Counted from the stretch's first letter, positions 15,015-23,932 are shown. The stretch: DNA of 48,513 nucleotides from a bacterium (GCA_017960565.1 JAGCYY010000020.1:1-48513), one strand, 5' to 3'. A program made the numbers and translations. The notes: generated by a model not told the origin, from the letters alone.

Positions 15015-15452
15015 ATGAGAATTAAAAAAAATATTTATCATATGATGTTCTTTATTTTATTTTTTGAATTAATAAGTATTAGTCTTGTAACTATAGGATT
15101 TTTTCTTGGATTTGAAACAACTAAAAACAATGTTTTAATTTATTTATTAATAATTGGTTGTATTATTTTTCTTGGAATCATTGTATATTGTCTATATTCT
15201 TTATTTTGTAAAACATTTTATGAATTTACAAAAAATTCAATCAGGATTTTAAAAAATGGCATTATGATAAAGGAGATTAATTTTAATAAGATAACATATT
15301 GCAAATATTATACATTTATGGCTTTATTATTTGGAGATTCAAAGGGCGGAAATTTAGTTATTAATTATTTAGAAGATAACGAAGAGAAATATATAGAAAT
15401 TTCTTTTTTAAAAAAACTAACAAAAAAAATAAATAGCACCATTTATTTGTGA
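15015..15452 (+). CDS. Two-helix membrane protein, candidate immunity
   Basis: A 145-residue protein with two N-terminal transmembrane segments (about 8-31 and 40-65) and a cytoplasmic C-terminal half of beta-strand character (SIRILKNGIMIKEINFNKIT), similar in outline to bacterial PH-like membrane proteins. It starts 14 bases after the second RHS tip, so it is positioned as its immunity protein; membrane topology would suit protection against a membrane-acting or hydrophobic-tip toxin. AAAGG at 15001-15005 is the likely ribosome binding site. The gene is intact although its toxin is broken. Function is inferred from position. Confidence 0.5.
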   Translation: MRIKKNIYHMMFFILFFELISISLVTIGFFLGFETTKNNVLIYLLIIGCIIFLGIIVYCLYSLFCKTFYEFTKNSIRILKNGIMIKEINFNKITYCKYYTFMALLFGDSKGGNLVINYLEDNEEKYIEISFLKKLTKKINSTIYL

Positions 15453-15459
15453 GGTGGCA

Positions 15460-15993
15460 ATGAATAATACAAAAGCAAAAAGACTTACTTGGATATTAAT
15501 TTTTATATTTGGCCCAATATATTTGTTTGATTTAATTTTGATTTTGTCTGCAGGTTTAGAATGGTCTTGTTTAATGTTTAATTTGACAGATTTAACAACG
15601 GGTGAAAAAAGAATTGCTAGAGAAGCATATTTAAATATAGATAATTATGTTACTTTAAATTGCGAAATAACATCGTTTGATGTGATAAATGATTACTATA
15701 TAGTTGGCTTTTTGCCATCTGTTGAATATAAAAATGAAGAATATAGCTATATAATGAAATTCATTATTCTTCCAGATGCATATGAAAAAGCAACAAACAA
15801 TGGAGCAAGTTTTGAATGTGGAGAGAAATATAACATTACTTTCTGTAGAGGAGTTGAACCGCCTGTTTTTTATTTAAGATATGATCAAGTATGCTCAATT
15901 AAATCAATTGATCATTCAATAGAATATCTTCAAACAGATGATGGAATTTGTATTATTGCTGAATGGCTTGATAGTTTAAGAAGCCTTTTCTAA
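15460..15993 (+). CDS. Membrane-anchored protein of unknown function in the RHS array
   Basis: A 177-residue protein with one N-terminal hydrophobic segment (about 8-33) and a soluble C-terminal domain without a recognised motif (ITSFDVINDYYIVGFLPSVE, then VFYLRYDQVCSIKSIDHSIE). GAGGTGG at 15451-15457 overlaps the preceding stop and sits just before the ATG at 15460; the in-frame GTG at 15454 is part of that site. Seven bases separate it from the previous gene, so the two are probably co-transcribed. It could be a second immunity or accessory protein; no function can be assigned. Confidence 0.5.
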   Translation: MNNTKAKRLTWILIFIFGPIYLFDLILILSAGLEWSCLMFNLTDLTTGEKRIAREAYLNIDNYVTLNCEITSFDVINDYYIVGFLPSVEYKNEEYSYIMKFIILPDAYEKATNNGASFECGEKYNITFCRGVEPPVFYLRYDQVCSIKSIDHSIEYLQTDDGICIIAEWLDSLRSLF

Positions 15994-16025
15994 CTTACAA
16001 GTTATAGTAGTTTAATTTTACTAAT

Positions 16026-16103
16026 TATCTTGACCCATCCACATTATATGGACTTGATTTATATACAGGAATAATTGGAACAATATATAAAACCTGTAAA
16101 TAT
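16026..16103 (+). repeat. Third, internally deleted RHS core fragment
   Basis: Bases 16026-16067 are identical to 12651-12692 and 14315-14356 (YLDPSTLYGLDLYT). After six bases, 16074-16103 matches 12357-12386 at 27 of 30 positions (IGxIYKTCKY), a segment that lies about 290 bases upstream of it in copy 1. The order is thus inverted by deletion between two tandem cores: the end of one core was joined to the start of the next. Confidence 0.8.
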
Positions 16104-16200
16104 CTTTATAGCTTCACATATTCATTGGCAAGCCACAATACCAAGACTACAATTTCAAAATAATTGTTTCTTTTTATCTTTATATAATATAATAAGTAAT

Positions 16201-16839
16201 ATGATAGAAAAAATAGTAGAGTTCTTAATAACTCTTTTTAACGGAAACGCAAAATTAATAACTCTAATAGCTTCGATGGTACCACTAATCGAACTCAAAG
16301 GAGCCATTCCTGTAGGTGTGAGACTTGGCGAAAATTTATTTTCATCAGCACTTTTTTCATACCTTGGTTCAACCATAGTTTTTTTCTTCATATTCTTTTT
16401 ATTAATTCCTATATTTACACTACTTAAGAAAATAAAATTCTTTAAAAAACTAGTTGAAAAGATAGAAGCAATGTTTGAAAGAAGAGCTAAAAAGATTGCT
16501 GAAAAGAAATCTTGTGATACAGAAAAAGAAAAAAGAAGAATGTATATGAAAGCTTTGTTCATATTTGTTGCTGTACCATTTCCTGTCACTGGAGTGTGGA
16601 CAGGAACGGCTATTGCTGTCTTCTTAAAGATGAAATTTAAAGATTCAATTCTTCCTATCGCTCTTGGAAATTTGGTTGCTGGATCAATAATAACATTATT
16701 AACATTCCTTTTTAAAGACTACGTAGACATAATAATTTATACATTATTTGCTATTGTTCTAATTATGTTAATAGTGTTTATTGTTAAAGTAATTAGGTCA
16801 AATCCTGATAAAAAAGAAGAAGAAAATGAGCAGAGTTAA
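16201..16839 (+). CDS. Small multidrug-export family membrane protein (COG2426)
   Basis: From Met 16201 the protein has 212 residues. It carries the family's typical start: a helix, then LIASMVPLIELKGAIPVGV, a second helix region, a charged cytoplasmic segment, then FVAVPFPVTGVWTGTAIAVF and two C-terminal helices. The annotated function (small multidrug export) is poorly tested in the family. The frame is open upstream to 16075, but that part is translated RHS debris, so 16201 is chosen. There is no ribosome binding site; a TATAAT at 16183-16188 suggests a transcript starting only a few bases before the ATG. The original upstream region was probably replaced by the RHS fragment. Confidence 0.8.
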   Translation: MIEKIVEFLITLFNGNAKLITLIASMVPLIELKGAIPVGVRLGENLFSSALFSYLGSTIVFFFIFFLLIPIFTLLKKIKFFKKLVEKIEAMFERRAKKIAEKKSCDTEKEKRRMYMKALFIFVAVPFPVTGVWTGTAIAVFLKMKFKDSILPIALGNLVAGSIITLLTFLFKDYVDIIIYTLFAIVLIMLIVFIVKVIRSNPDKKEEENEQS

Positions 16840-16855
16840 CCTCTGTTTTTTCTTG
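16831..16855 (+). terminator. Terminator overlapping the stop codon of the export gene
   Basis: CAGAG (16831-16835) pairs with CTCTG (16841-16845) around TTAAC, followed by TTTTTTCTTG. Confidence 0.75.
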
Positions 16856-16925
16856 TTCAATCAGCTTTTTTGCGCAGAAAATATTTCATTTTTTTATTTG
16901 AAAACAAAATTAAAATAAGTTCTTA

Positions 16926-16950
16926 GGTTTATATACTTTGTATATAAACC
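16926..16950. repeat. Perfect 11-bp inverted repeat upstream of the S10 promoter
   Basis: GGTTTATATAC at 16926-16936 and its exact complement at 16940-16950 flank TTT. No T run follows on either strand, so it does not look like a standard terminator. It lies 24 bases upstream of the S10 -35 box and could be an operator. Confidence 0.6.
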
Positions 16951-16973
16951 ATAAAAATCATAAAAATTTCTTA

Positions 16974-17002
16974 TTGACTTTATCATTATATTATAATATA
17001 AT
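16974..17002 (+). promoter_or_regulatory. Promoter of the S10-spc-alpha operon
   Basis: TTGACT at 16974-16979 and TATAAT at 16997-17002 with a 17-base spacer; a second overlapping TATAAT is at 16992-16997. The start point is expected near 17009. No other good promoter is evident before rplQ, so it may drive all 28 genes. Confidence 0.8.
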
Positions 17003-17008
17003 ATATCT

Positions 17009-17125
17009 CGCGTGCGAAAGCATGCATAAATTATTGGGATGTTGCTGCTACACTAGATGGTGTTGTCATAGTGAGCAGGGAACTCTCAAATTACAAACTA
17101 AAAGATATTTAGAAAGGAGCAACAC
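17009..17125 (+). promoter_or_regulatory. Structured leader of rpsJ
   Basis: About 117 untranslated bases precede rpsJ. The 5' end forms a 6-bp hairpin with a GAAA tetraloop (17010-17025, GCGTGC/GCATGC). Further helices are possible around ACAC/GTGT (17050-17066) and TGCT/AGCA (17043-17088). Autogenous control of this operon by a product such as L4 is known in E. coli; whether this leader works so is not established. The ribosome binding site is AAAGGAGC before 17126. Confidence 0.55.
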
Positions 17126-17434
17126 ATGGTAGCAAGAAAAGACATTAGAATCAAACTAAAATCCTATGACGCAAAGTTATTGGATCAATCTGCAAAACGT
17201 ATCAAAGATGCAGCCAAAAGAACTGGTGCGAAAGTATCAGGACCTATCCCACTACCTACTGACAAAGAAGTCTTCACAGTCTTAAGAAGTCCTCATGTCA
17301 ATAAGGATTCAAGGGAACAATTTGAAAGAAGAACACACAAGAGATTAATCGACATTATTCATCCAACCCAAGCAACAATGGATGCCTTAATGAGATTAGA
17401 CCTCCCATCAGGTGTTGACATTCAACTTAAGTAG
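17126..17434 (+). CDS. rpsJ: 30S ribosomal protein S10
   Basis: A 102-residue S10 of standard length, with [20 protein letters not shown] at the start and [20 protein letters not shown] in the assembly loop. It belongs to the 30S head and, as NusE, also joins antitermination complexes with NusB and NusG. It is the first gene of the ribosomal superoperon, behind a strong promoter and a structured leader. Confidence 0.98.
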   Translation: MVARKDIRIKLKSYDAKLLDQSAKRIKDAAKRTGAKVSGPIPLPTDKEVFTVLRSPHVNKDSREQFERRTHKRLIDIIHPTQATMDALMRLDLPSGVDIQLK

Positions 17435-17444
17435 GTGACAAGTT

Positions 17445-18077
17445 ATGAGAAATGCAATCCTTACAAGAAAAGTTGGAATGACTCAAGTATTTGATCAAAA
17501 CGGACTTTTAGTACCTGTAACTGTACTAGAAGCAAAAGGCGGAAATACCGTTCTCCAAATTAAGACTAAGGAAAACGATGGTTATTCTGCTTATCAATTA
17601 GGTTTCGAAGATAAAAAGGAATCTAATGCATCTAAAGCTTTAATCGCTCACTGCAAGAAAGCGAACACTGCTCCAAAGAGATGTATCTCTGAAGTTAGAT
17701 GCAAAGACATAACATTAAACGTTGGTGATACTGTAAACGTAGATATGTTCGAAGCTGGACAATATGTAGACGTAACAGGAACTGCAATTGGTAAAGGCTA
17801 TGCCGGTCCAATCAAATTAAATAACCAACACAGAGGACCTATGGGTCACGGTTCAAAATATCACAGAGGAATCGGTTCAATGGGTTCTATCGCTCCAAAC
17901 AGAGTGTATAAAGGTAAAAGAATGCCTTCTCATATGGGTGCTTGGACTAGAACAGTTCAAAACTTATCAGTAGTAGAAGTTATCGCTGATAAGAACTTAA
18001 TCTTAGTTAAAGGAAACGTACCAGGACCTAAGAAAGGCTTAGTATTCGTTAAAGCTTCTTTAAAGAAAACAGCTTAG
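17445..18077 (+). CDS. rplC: 50S ribosomal protein L3
   Basis: A 210-residue L3 (MRNAILTRKVGMTQVFDQNG). The long loop that reaches the peptidyl-transferase centre is recognisable in HRGPMGHGSKYHRGIGSMGS and the following RVYKGKRMPSHMG. It nucleates 50S assembly. It lies 10 bases after rpsJ and 11 before rplD. Confidence 0.98.
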   Translation: MRNAILTRKVGMTQVFDQNGLLVPVTVLEAKGGNTVLQIKTKENDGYSAYQLGFEDKKESNASKALIAHCKKANTAPKRCISEVRCKDITLNVGDTVNVDMFEAGQYVDVTGTAIGKGYAGPIKLNNQHRGPMGHGSKYHRGIGSMGSIAPNRVYKGKRMPSHMGAWTRTVQNLSVVEVIADKNLILVKGNVPGPKKGLVFVKASLKKTA

Positions 18078-18088
18078 GAGAGTAAAAT

Positions 18089-18718
18089 ATGGCTAATATC
18101 AATGTATTAAATATGCAGGGTGAAGTTGTATCATCACTCGAATTAAACGATAAAGTCTTTGGACAAGAATGGAACGATCAAATAATCTATGATGTAGTTA
18201 AGTCTCAAAGAGCGGCTATGAGAAACGGTTCAAGTCAAACTAAAAACCGTGCAGCTGTATCAGGCGGTGGAAGAAAACCTTATAGACAAAAAGGCACAGG
18301 CCACGCTCGTCAAGGTACAATCAGAGCCCCACAATACAGAGGCGGTGGACACGTATTTGAATTACATCCAAGAGATTATAGTTTCCAAGTAAACAAGAAG
18401 GTAAGAAGACAAGCTTTAAGAATCGCTTTATCTGAAAAAGTATCAGAAGGCAAATTCATCGTTCTTGATAATCTTCAAGTTGAAGAAGTTAAAACTAAAA
18501 CAATCGTTAAAATGTTTGACGATGTTAAAGCTGAAGGTAAAACACTCGTTCTCGTTAACGGCTTAGATGTTAAACTTGAACTCTCAGTTAGAAATCTACC
18601 TTATGCTGCAATCTGTCTAGATAGTCACTCAAGTGTTTATGACATCTTAGATGCTGAAACACTCGTAGTTACTAAAGACGTAGTAAATTATTTTGAGGAG
18701 GCTTTATTAGATGAATAG
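18089..18718 (+). CDS. rplD: 50S ribosomal protein L4
   Basis: A 209-residue L4. The exit-tunnel loop reads GGRKPYRQKGTGHARQGTIR, the site of macrolide-resistance mutations in other bacteria, here of wild-type appearance. L4 is also the autoregulator of this operon in E. coli. The 3' end overlaps rplW by 8 bases, so the GGAGG for rplW lies inside rplD. Confidence 0.98.
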   Translation: MANINVLNMQGEVVSSLELNDKVFGQEWNDQIIYDVVKSQRAAMRNGSSQTKNRAAVSGGGRKPYRQKGTGHARQGTIRAPQYRGGGHVFELHPRDYSFQVNKKVRRQALRIALSEKVSEGKFIVLDNLQVEEVKTKTIVKMFDDVKAEGKTLVLVNGLDVKLELSVRNLPYAAICLDSHSSVYDILDAETLVVTKDVVNYFEEALLDE

Positions 18719-18992
18719 TTATGATGTAGTAAAGAAGCCTATCATTACAGAAAAAAGTATGAAGCTTGTAGAAGCTAATCAATATACTTTTGAAGTAGCT
18801 AAAAACGCCACTAAAGAAGACGTTAAAAAGGCTATAGAAGAAATTTTTAAAGTTCGTGTTAAATCAGTAAACATGATCAATTGTCTTCCAAAAGCGAAGA
18901 GAGTTGGTAAATATTCAGGATTTTTACCAGCAGTACAAAAAGCAGTTGTTAAACTAGCTAAAGGCGATAAGATTGAAATCTACGCTAAATAG
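18711..18992 (+). CDS. rplW: 50S ribosomal protein L23
   Basis: A 93-residue L23 ([20 protein letters not shown]), which lies at the tunnel exit and docks trigger factor and SRP. The ATG is inside the end of rplD, with GAGGAG a few bases upstream, indicating translational coupling. Confidence 0.97.
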   Translation: MNSYDVVKKPIITEKSMKLVEANQYTFEVAKNATKEDVKKAIEEIFKVRVKSVNMINCLPKAKRVGKYSGFLPAVQKAVVKLAKGDKIEIYAK

Positions 18993-19000
18993 GACTTAGT

Positions 19001-19834
19001 ATGGGAATTAAGAAATATAAACCTATCACTAATGGAACAAGAAACATGAGTGCTCTCGATTACAAAGAAATCACTACAAATGTTCCAGAAAAATCTTTAA
19101 CTGAAGTTTTAAAGAAAAATGGTGGTAGAAATAACCAAGGTAAGATCACTGTTCGTCATCAAGGTGGCGGTGAAAAACAAAGATACAGAATTATCGACTT
19201 CAAGAGAAATAAAGATGGTATCGAAGGTGTAGTTAAAACTATCGAATACGATCCATCAAGAACTGCATTCATCTCTCTTATCCAATATCCTGATGGAGAA
19301 AAGAGATATATCATTCGTCCAGAAGGCCTAAAAGTAGGTGACAAAGTTATCTCTGGCGAAAACGTAGATATCCAAACTGGTAACTGCCTTCCAGTAGGTA
19401 ATATCCCAGTTGGTACATTCATCCACAACCTAGAATTAATCCCTGGTCATGGTGCACAACTCGTAAGAAGTGCTGGATCAAGTGCACAAATTCTTGGTAA
19501 AGATAACGGCTTCGTAATCATCAGATTATCAAGCGGTGAAGTAAGAAGATTTAAAGAAGCTTGCCGTGCAACTATTGGTGTTGTATGTAATGGTGAAAGA
19601 ACACTTATTTATGTAGGTAAAGCTGGTAAATCAAGACATTATGGTATTCGTCCAACAGTAAGAGGTTCTGTAATGAACCCTGTAGATCACCCACACGGTG
19701 GTGGTGAAGGTACTCAACCTATTGGACATAAAGCACCAATGACCCCTTGGGGTAAGAAAGCTCTTGGCGTTAAGACAAGAAGCAAGAAGAATCCTTCTAA
19801 CAAGTTTATTGTAAGAAGAAGAAACAGTAAGTAG
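19001..19834 (+). CDS. rplB: 50S ribosomal protein L2
   Basis: A 277-residue L2, a core rRNA-binding protein at the subunit interface needed for peptidyl-transferase assembly. The conserved [17 protein letters not shown] with the functionally important His is intact, as is the C-terminal basic tail ([20 protein letters not shown]). It starts 8 bases after rplW. Confidence 0.98.
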   Translation: MGIKKYKPITNGTRNMSALDYKEITTNVPEKSLTEVLKKNGGRNNQGKITVRHQGGGEKQRYRIIDFKRNKDGIEGVVKTIEYDPSRTAFISLIQYPDGEKRYIIRPEGLKVGDKVISGENVDIQTGNCLPVGNIPVGTFIHNLELIPGHGAQLVRSAGSSAQILGKDNGFVIIRLSSGEVRRFKEACRATIGVVCNGERTLIYVGKAGKSRHYGIRPTVRGSVMNPVDHPHGGGEGTQPIGHKAPMTPWGKKALGVKTRSKKNPSNKFIVRRRNSK

Positions 19835-19844
19835 GAGATAGGGC

Positions 19845-20126
19845 ATGTCAAGATCTATTAAGAAAGGTCCATTCTGTGATGAATCTTTAATGAAGAAAGT
19901 CATCGAAGCTAAAAACTCAAAATCAAAGAAAGTTATTCAAACTTGGTCAAGACGTTCTACTATCTTCCCAGAATTTGTAGGACTCACAATCGGCGTATAC
20001 AATGGAAAACAATTCGTTCCAGTATATGTTGTAGAAGATATGGTTGGACACAAACTTGGTGAATTCTCACTCACAAGAAACTTCCGTGGCCATACTTCTG
20101 GCGATAAATCACAAGGCAAACGATAG
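19845..20126 (+). CDS. rpsS: 30S ribosomal protein S19
   Basis: A 93-residue S19 ([19 protein letters not shown]; core [20 protein letters not shown]; tail [18 protein letters not shown]). It contacts the 23S A-site finger across the subunit interface. Gene order L2-S19-L22 is standard. Confidence 0.98.
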   Translation: MSRSIKKGPFCDESLMKKVIEAKNSKSKKVIQTWSRRSTIFPEFVGLTIGVYNGKQFVPVYVVEDMVGHKLGEFSLTRNFRGHTSGDKSQGKR

Positions 20127-20137
20127 GAGGAACTAAA

Positions 20138-20473
20138 ATGGAAGCTAAAGCTAGTGTACAAATGATAAGAATTGCTCCTCGTAAAGTTAGACTTGTTCTT
20201 GATTTAGTTAGAGGCAAAGATTACAAAGAAGCTGAAGCCATCTTAAAAAACGTTAATCGTGGCGCAGCTAAAGAAGTATTAAAAGTTATCAATTCATGTA
20301 AAGCTAATGCTGAACACAACTTCAATATGGATGTTGAAAAGCTTTACGTTAAAGAAATTTACGCAAACGAAGGAATTACAATGAAGAGAATGCAACCTCA
20401 TGCCAAAGGTCAAGGATTTGCAATCTTAAAAAGAACTAGTTCAATCTACTGCGTTTTAGGAGAGAGGGAATAA
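20138..20473 (+). CDS. rplV: 50S ribosomal protein L22
   Basis: A 111-residue L22 that lines the exit tunnel with its beta hairpin (YANEGITMKRMQPHAKGQGF). The start MEAKASVQMIRIAPRKVRLV matches the family. The site GGAGGAAC lies just upstream. Confidence 0.98.
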   Translation: MEAKASVQMIRIAPRKVRLVLDLVRGKDYKEAEAILKNVNRGAAKEVLKVINSCKANAEHNFNMDVEKLYVKEIYANEGITMKRMQPHAKGQGFAILKRTSSIYCVLGERE

Positions 20474-20476
20474 TCT

Positions 20477-21169
20477 ATGGGACAAAAAGTTAATCCTAAT
20501 GGTTTACGTCTTGGCATCAACAAGAACTGGGATGCTAGATGGTATGCAAGCAATAAAGAAGTGCCAAACCTTCTCGACGAAGATTTAAAAATTAGAAAAT
20601 ATGTAGCAAAGAAATTCCAATCAGCATCAATCGCTAGAGTTATTACTGAAAGAAGTAAAAACAGAGTAGTAGTTACTCTCTATACTGCAAAACCTGGTAT
20701 GGTTATCGGTAGAGAAGGCGCTATCAAGAAAGAAGCTGTTGAAGAATTATCTAAATTAACTGGAAAAGAAGTATATGTAAACGTTAAAGAAGTTAGACGT
20801 CCTGAAACTGATGCAACACTCGTTGCTGATTCAATCGCTCGTCAACTTGAAAATCGTGCTTCATTTAGAAGAGTTCAAAAACTCGCTATCACTAGAGCAT
20901 TAAAAGCTGGTGCTAAAGGTTGCAAAACTTCTATTTCTGGAAGACTTGCTGGCGCTGAAATCGCTAGAAGTGAAGGATATTCTGAAGGAAACGTTCCTCT
21001 ACATACTCTTCGTGCTAATATCGACTATGCTCACACTGAAGCCTTAACAACTTATGGTGTTCTCGGTGTAAAGGTATGGATCTATAAAGGCGAAGTATTA
21101 AAAGGAACTCCTGAAGAAGAAGATGTAAGAAGGGAGGACAGAAGACATGCTAATGCCAAAAAGAACTAA
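20477..21169 (+). CDS. rpsC: 30S ribosomal protein S3
   Basis: A 230-residue S3 at the mRNA entry channel. The start [20 protein letters not shown] is canonical. The type II KH domain carries [14 protein letters not shown] with the GxxG loop, and the C-terminal domain has [20 protein letters not shown]. Its last 23 bases overlap rplP. Confidence 0.98.
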   Translation: MGQKVNPNGLRLGINKNWDARWYASNKEVPNLLDEDLKIRKYVAKKFQSASIARVITERSKNRVVVTLYTAKPGMVIGREGAIKKEAVEELSKLTGKEVYVNVKEVRRPETDATLVADSIARQLENRASFRRVQKLAITRALKAGAKGCKTSISGRLAGAEIARSEGYSEGNVPLHTLRANIDYAHTEALTTYGVLGVKVWIYKGEVLKGTPEEEDVRREDRRHANAKKN

Positions 21170-21560
21170 GTACCGCCGTCCACATAGACTTTCATATGAA
21201 GGTCATGCTAAAGGTGGAACTGAACTAGCATTCGGTGAATTTGGTTTAATGGCCAAAGAAGGTGCATGGATTACTGCACGTCAAATCGAAGCTGCCAGAG
21301 TTGCTATCACAAGATATTTAGATAGAACAGGTAAAGTTTGGATCAAAGTATTCCCTCACTTAGCTAAAACTAAGAAACCTCTCGAAGTTCGTATGGGTTC
21401 TGGTAAAGGTGCTGTTGAAGGATATGTTGCAGTAGTAAAAGAAGGATTTATCCTCTTTGAAGTAGCTGGCGTAAGCGAAGAAGCTGCTAAAGAAGCATTC
21501 CGTCTTGGTTCTGCAAAACTTCCTATTCTAACAAAAATGGTAAAAAGGGAGGCTAAATAA
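21147..21560 (+). CDS. rplP: 50S ribosomal protein L16
   Basis: A 137-residue L16 located between the A-site tRNA and the GTPase centre. The start [14 protein letters not shown] equals the family start, so ATG 21147, inside rpsC, is preferred over ATG 21153; GGAGG at 21133-21137 lies 9 bases before it. The loop [20 protein letters not shown] is conserved. Confidence 0.97.
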   Translation: MLMPKRTKYRRPHRLSYEGHAKGGTELAFGEFGLMAKEGAWITARQIEAARVAITRYLDRTGKVWIKVFPHLAKTKKPLEVRMGSGKGAVEGYVAVVKEGFILFEVAGVSEEAAKEAFRLGSAKLPILTKMVKREAK

Positions 21561-21562
21561 TT

Positions 21563-21757
21563 ATGAGAATTGAAGAGATTAGAAAACTTTCTAATGAAGA
21601 AATTAATGCTCAAATTCAAGATTTAAAGAAAAAATTATTTGAACTCCGTTTCAAACAAGCTACAGGTCAATTACAAAGTGTAGCTGACATCAAAAAAACA
21701 AGAAAAACTATCGCTCGTCTCTCTACAGTATTAAGCGAGAGAAGAGTAGAGGCGTAA
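21563..21757 (+). CDS. rpmC: 50S ribosomal protein L29
   Basis: A 64-residue helical L29 near the tunnel exit ([40 protein letters not shown]). It starts 2 bases after rplP; GGGAGG lies within the end of rplP. Confidence 0.97.
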   Translation: MRIEEIRKLSNEEINAQIQDLKKKLFELRFKQATGQLQSVADIKKTRKTIARLSTVLSERRVEA

Positions 21758-21767
21758 GGAGAACGAT

Positions 21768-22028
21768 ATGGAAAGAAATGTACGTAAAACTTTCGTAGGC
21801 ATCGTTGTATCTGATACAAATGATAAAACTATCACTGTAAAAGTTGATACTTATAAAAAACATCCTCTCTACTCTAAAAGAGTGATGTCATCAAAGAAAT
21901 TTAGAGCTCATGATGAAGAAAATATCGCCCATGTTGGTGATAAAGTTGAAATCATGGAAACAAGACCTCTCAGTGCTACTAAACGTTATCGTTTAATTAA
22001 AGTTATTGAGAAGCATATTGCGGTTTAG
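21768..22028 (+). CDS. rpsQ: 30S ribosomal protein S17
   Basis: An 86-residue OB-fold S17 binding the 5' domain of 16S rRNA ([40 protein letters not shown]). Normal length and position between L29 and L14. Confidence 0.97.
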   Translation: MERNVRKTFVGIVVSDTNDKTITVKVDTYKKHPLYSKRVMSSKKFRAHDEENIAHVGDKVEIMETRPLSATKRYRLIKVIEKHIAV

Positions 22029-22038
22029 GAGGTTCGGT

Positions 22039-22407
22039 ATGATTCAAGCGTTTTCAAGATTAAGAGTTGCCGATAATTCTGGCGCAAAAACTATTATGTG
22101 TATAAAAGTATTAGGCGGTACTCACAGAAGATTTGCAACAATCGGTGATATCATCGTTGCAACTGTAAAGAGTGCCTCATCTGATGGTAACGTTAAACAA
22201 TCTGATATTGTTAAAGCTGTTATCGTTAGAACTAAGAGAAGCATTCAAAGACCTGATGGATCTTCAATCAAATTTGATGATAACGCAGCTGTTATCGTAG
22301 ATGCTGAAAAGAATCCAAAAGGTACTCGTATCTTTGGCCCAGTCGCAAGAGAACTTCGTGAAAAAGAATTCACAAAGATCGTATCTCTCGCTCCTGAGGT
22401 ATTATAG
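22039..22407 (+). CDS. rplN: 50S ribosomal protein L14
   Basis: A 122-residue L14 ([20 protein letters not shown]), which forms bridges to the 30S subunit and binds RsfS in other bacteria. The ATG at 22039 is chosen because GGAGGT lies 6 bases upstream and the family starts with MIQ; an in-frame upstream start at 22006 would overlap rpsQ. Confidence 0.97.
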   Translation: MIQAFSRLRVADNSGAKTIMCIKVLGGTHRRFATIGDIIVATVKSASSDGNVKQSDIVKAVIVRTKRSIQRPDGSSIKFDDNAAVIVDAEKNPKGTRIFGPVARELREKEFTKIVSLAPEVL

Positions 22408-22416
22408 GAGGAACAT

Positions 22417-22764
22417 ATGAATCTTAAAAAAGGTGATCAAGTAGTTATTATAAGCGGTGCTGATAAAGGCAAAACTGCAAAAGTAGTTGCTGTATTAACT
22501 AATAAAAACAAAGTCCTCCTCGAAGGCGAAGGTTTAAAACTTGCTAAACATCATGAAAAACCATCTAACTCAAACCCAGATGGCGGTATCGTTGATAAAG
22601 CTATTCCAGTAGATGCATCAAATGTAATGCTCGTAGTTGGAAAAGACAAACAAAGAACAAGAGTTGGTTATAAAACTATAACTCAACAATCTAAAAAGAA
22701 AAATAGTCCAGCTGTATCTAAAAAAGTTAGATATTCAGTTAAGACTCAAGAAGTGTTGGATTAG
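22417..22764 (+). CDS. rplX: 50S ribosomal protein L24
   Basis: A 115-residue KOW-domain protein (MNLKKGDQVVIISGADKGKT) that initiates 50S assembly. The C-terminal part (KTITQQSKKKNSPAVSKKVR) is basic and somewhat longer than in B. subtilis (103 residues). Confidence 0.96.
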   Translation: MNLKKGDQVVIISGADKGKTAKVVAVLTNKNKVLLEGEGLKLAKHHEKPSNSNPDGGIVDKAIPVDASNVMLVVGKDKQRTRVGYKTITQQSKKKNSPAVSKKVRYSVKTQEVLD

Positions 22765-22776
22765 TAGGAGTGAATT

Positions 22777-23325
22777 ATGAATAGACTACAAGAAAGATAT
22801 TTAAATGAAATCCAACCAGCTTTAATGAAGAAATTCAATTATTCAACTGTTATGCAATGTCCTAAAGTTGTTAAGATCGTTGTTAATATGGGTGTTGGTG
22901 ATTCAATCCAAAACTCTAAATTATTAGACGATGCAGTAGCTGACTTAACACAAATCACAGGTCAAAAACCAGTTATAACAGTTGCGAAGAAATCAATCGC
23001 TAACTTCAAACTTCGTGAAGGTATGAAGATCGGTACAAAGGTTACTCTTCGTGGTCAAAGAATGTATGAATTCTTAGATAAGCTCGTTTCAATTACTCTT
23101 CCTCGTGTTAGAGACTTTAGAGGCGTTAGCGCTAAAGCTTTCGACGGCAGAGGAAACTACACATTAGGTGTTAAAGAACAAATTATCTTCCCAGAAATCA
23201 ATCTAGATAAGGTAAGTAAAGTTCGTGGTATGGACATTGTAATCGTTACAACTGCCCAAACTGATGAGGAAGCTTTCGAATTATTAAAACTCGTAGGCGT
23301 TCCATTCCAACGTAAAGGTGAATAA
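22777..23325 (+). CDS. rplE: 50S ribosomal protein L5
   Basis: A 182-residue L5 ([20 protein letters not shown]) that binds 5S rRNA and the P-site tRNA. Conserved [20 protein letters not shown] and [20 protein letters not shown] are present. Confidence 0.98.
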   Translation: MNRLQERYLNEIQPALMKKFNYSTVMQCPKVVKIVVNMGVGDSIQNSKLLDDAVADLTQITGQKPVITVAKKSIANFKLREGMKIGTKVTLRGQRMYEFLDKLVSITLPRVRDFRGVSAKAFDGRGNYTLGVKEQIIFPEINLDKVSKVRGMDIVIVTTAQTDEEAFELLKLVGVPFQRKGE

Positions 23326-23327
23326 TT

Positions 23328-23513
23328 ATGGCAAAAACATCAAAGATCGTTAGTCAAAAAAGACCAAAGAAGTTCTCAACTCGTGCTTACACAAGATGTG
23401 AAAGATGTGGACGTCCTCATGCAGTATACCGCAAATTCCATTTATGCCGTATCTGTTTCAGGGAATTAGCTTCAGAGGGAAAAATCCCTGGAGTAAGAAA
23501 ATCAAGTTGGTAG
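23328..23513 (+). CDS. rpsN: 30S ribosomal protein S14, zinc-binding type
   Basis: A 61-residue type Z S14 with four zinc cysteines in [20 protein letters not shown]. The position between L5 and S8 is standard. There is no sign of the zinc-free paralogue in this window. Confidence 0.98.
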   Translation: MAKTSKIVSQKRPKKFSTRAYTRCERCGRPHAVYRKFHLCRICFRELASEGKIPGVRKSSW

Positions 23514-23525
23514 GAGGATAAAAAT

Positions 23526-23927
23526 ATGATGACAGATCCAATTGCTGATATGCTCACTCGTATCAGAAATGCAAATGCGATGAAGATGAAGACTGTTAAT
23601 ATTCCTCTATCACGCACAAAAACTGAAATCCTTGAAGTTTTAAGACTTGAAGGTTACATCATGGGTTATGAAGTTAAAAGAGATGAAGTTTCTCATAGAA
23701 ACGTTATCGAAGTAACTCTCAAATACTTATCAAATAATGAAAGAGTTATCCAAGGACTCAAAAGAATCTCTAAGCCAGGCTTAAGAGTTTATGCAGCAGC
23801 TGAAAAACTCCCTAAAGTACTTAATGGGCTCGGTGTTGCAATCGTTTCTACATCAAAAGGTATTATGACTGATAAAGATGCAAGAAAACAAAACATCGGT
23901 GGCGAAATAATCGCCTACATCTGGTAA
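23526..23927 (+). CDS. rpsH: 30S ribosomal protein S8
   Basis: A 133-residue S8 ([20 protein letters not shown]; ends GGEIIAYIW). It binds the central domain of 16S rRNA and in E. coli represses the spc operon by binding mRNA near rplE; no such site was identified here. GGAGG precedes the ATG. Confidence 0.98.
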   Translation: MMTDPIADMLTRIRNANAMKMKTVNIPLSRTKTEILEVLRLEGYIMGYEVKRDEVSHRNVIEVTLKYLSNNERVIQGLKRISKPGLRVYAAAEKLPKVLNGLGVAIVSTSKGIMTDKDARKQNIGGEIIAYIW

Positions 23928-23932
23928 TTAAT

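Noticed and set aside
16075..16200. N-terminal 42 codons in frame with the COG2426 gene
   Set aside because: The DNA is a copy of an RHS core fragment read in a foreign frame, and the known family start coincides with Met at 16201.
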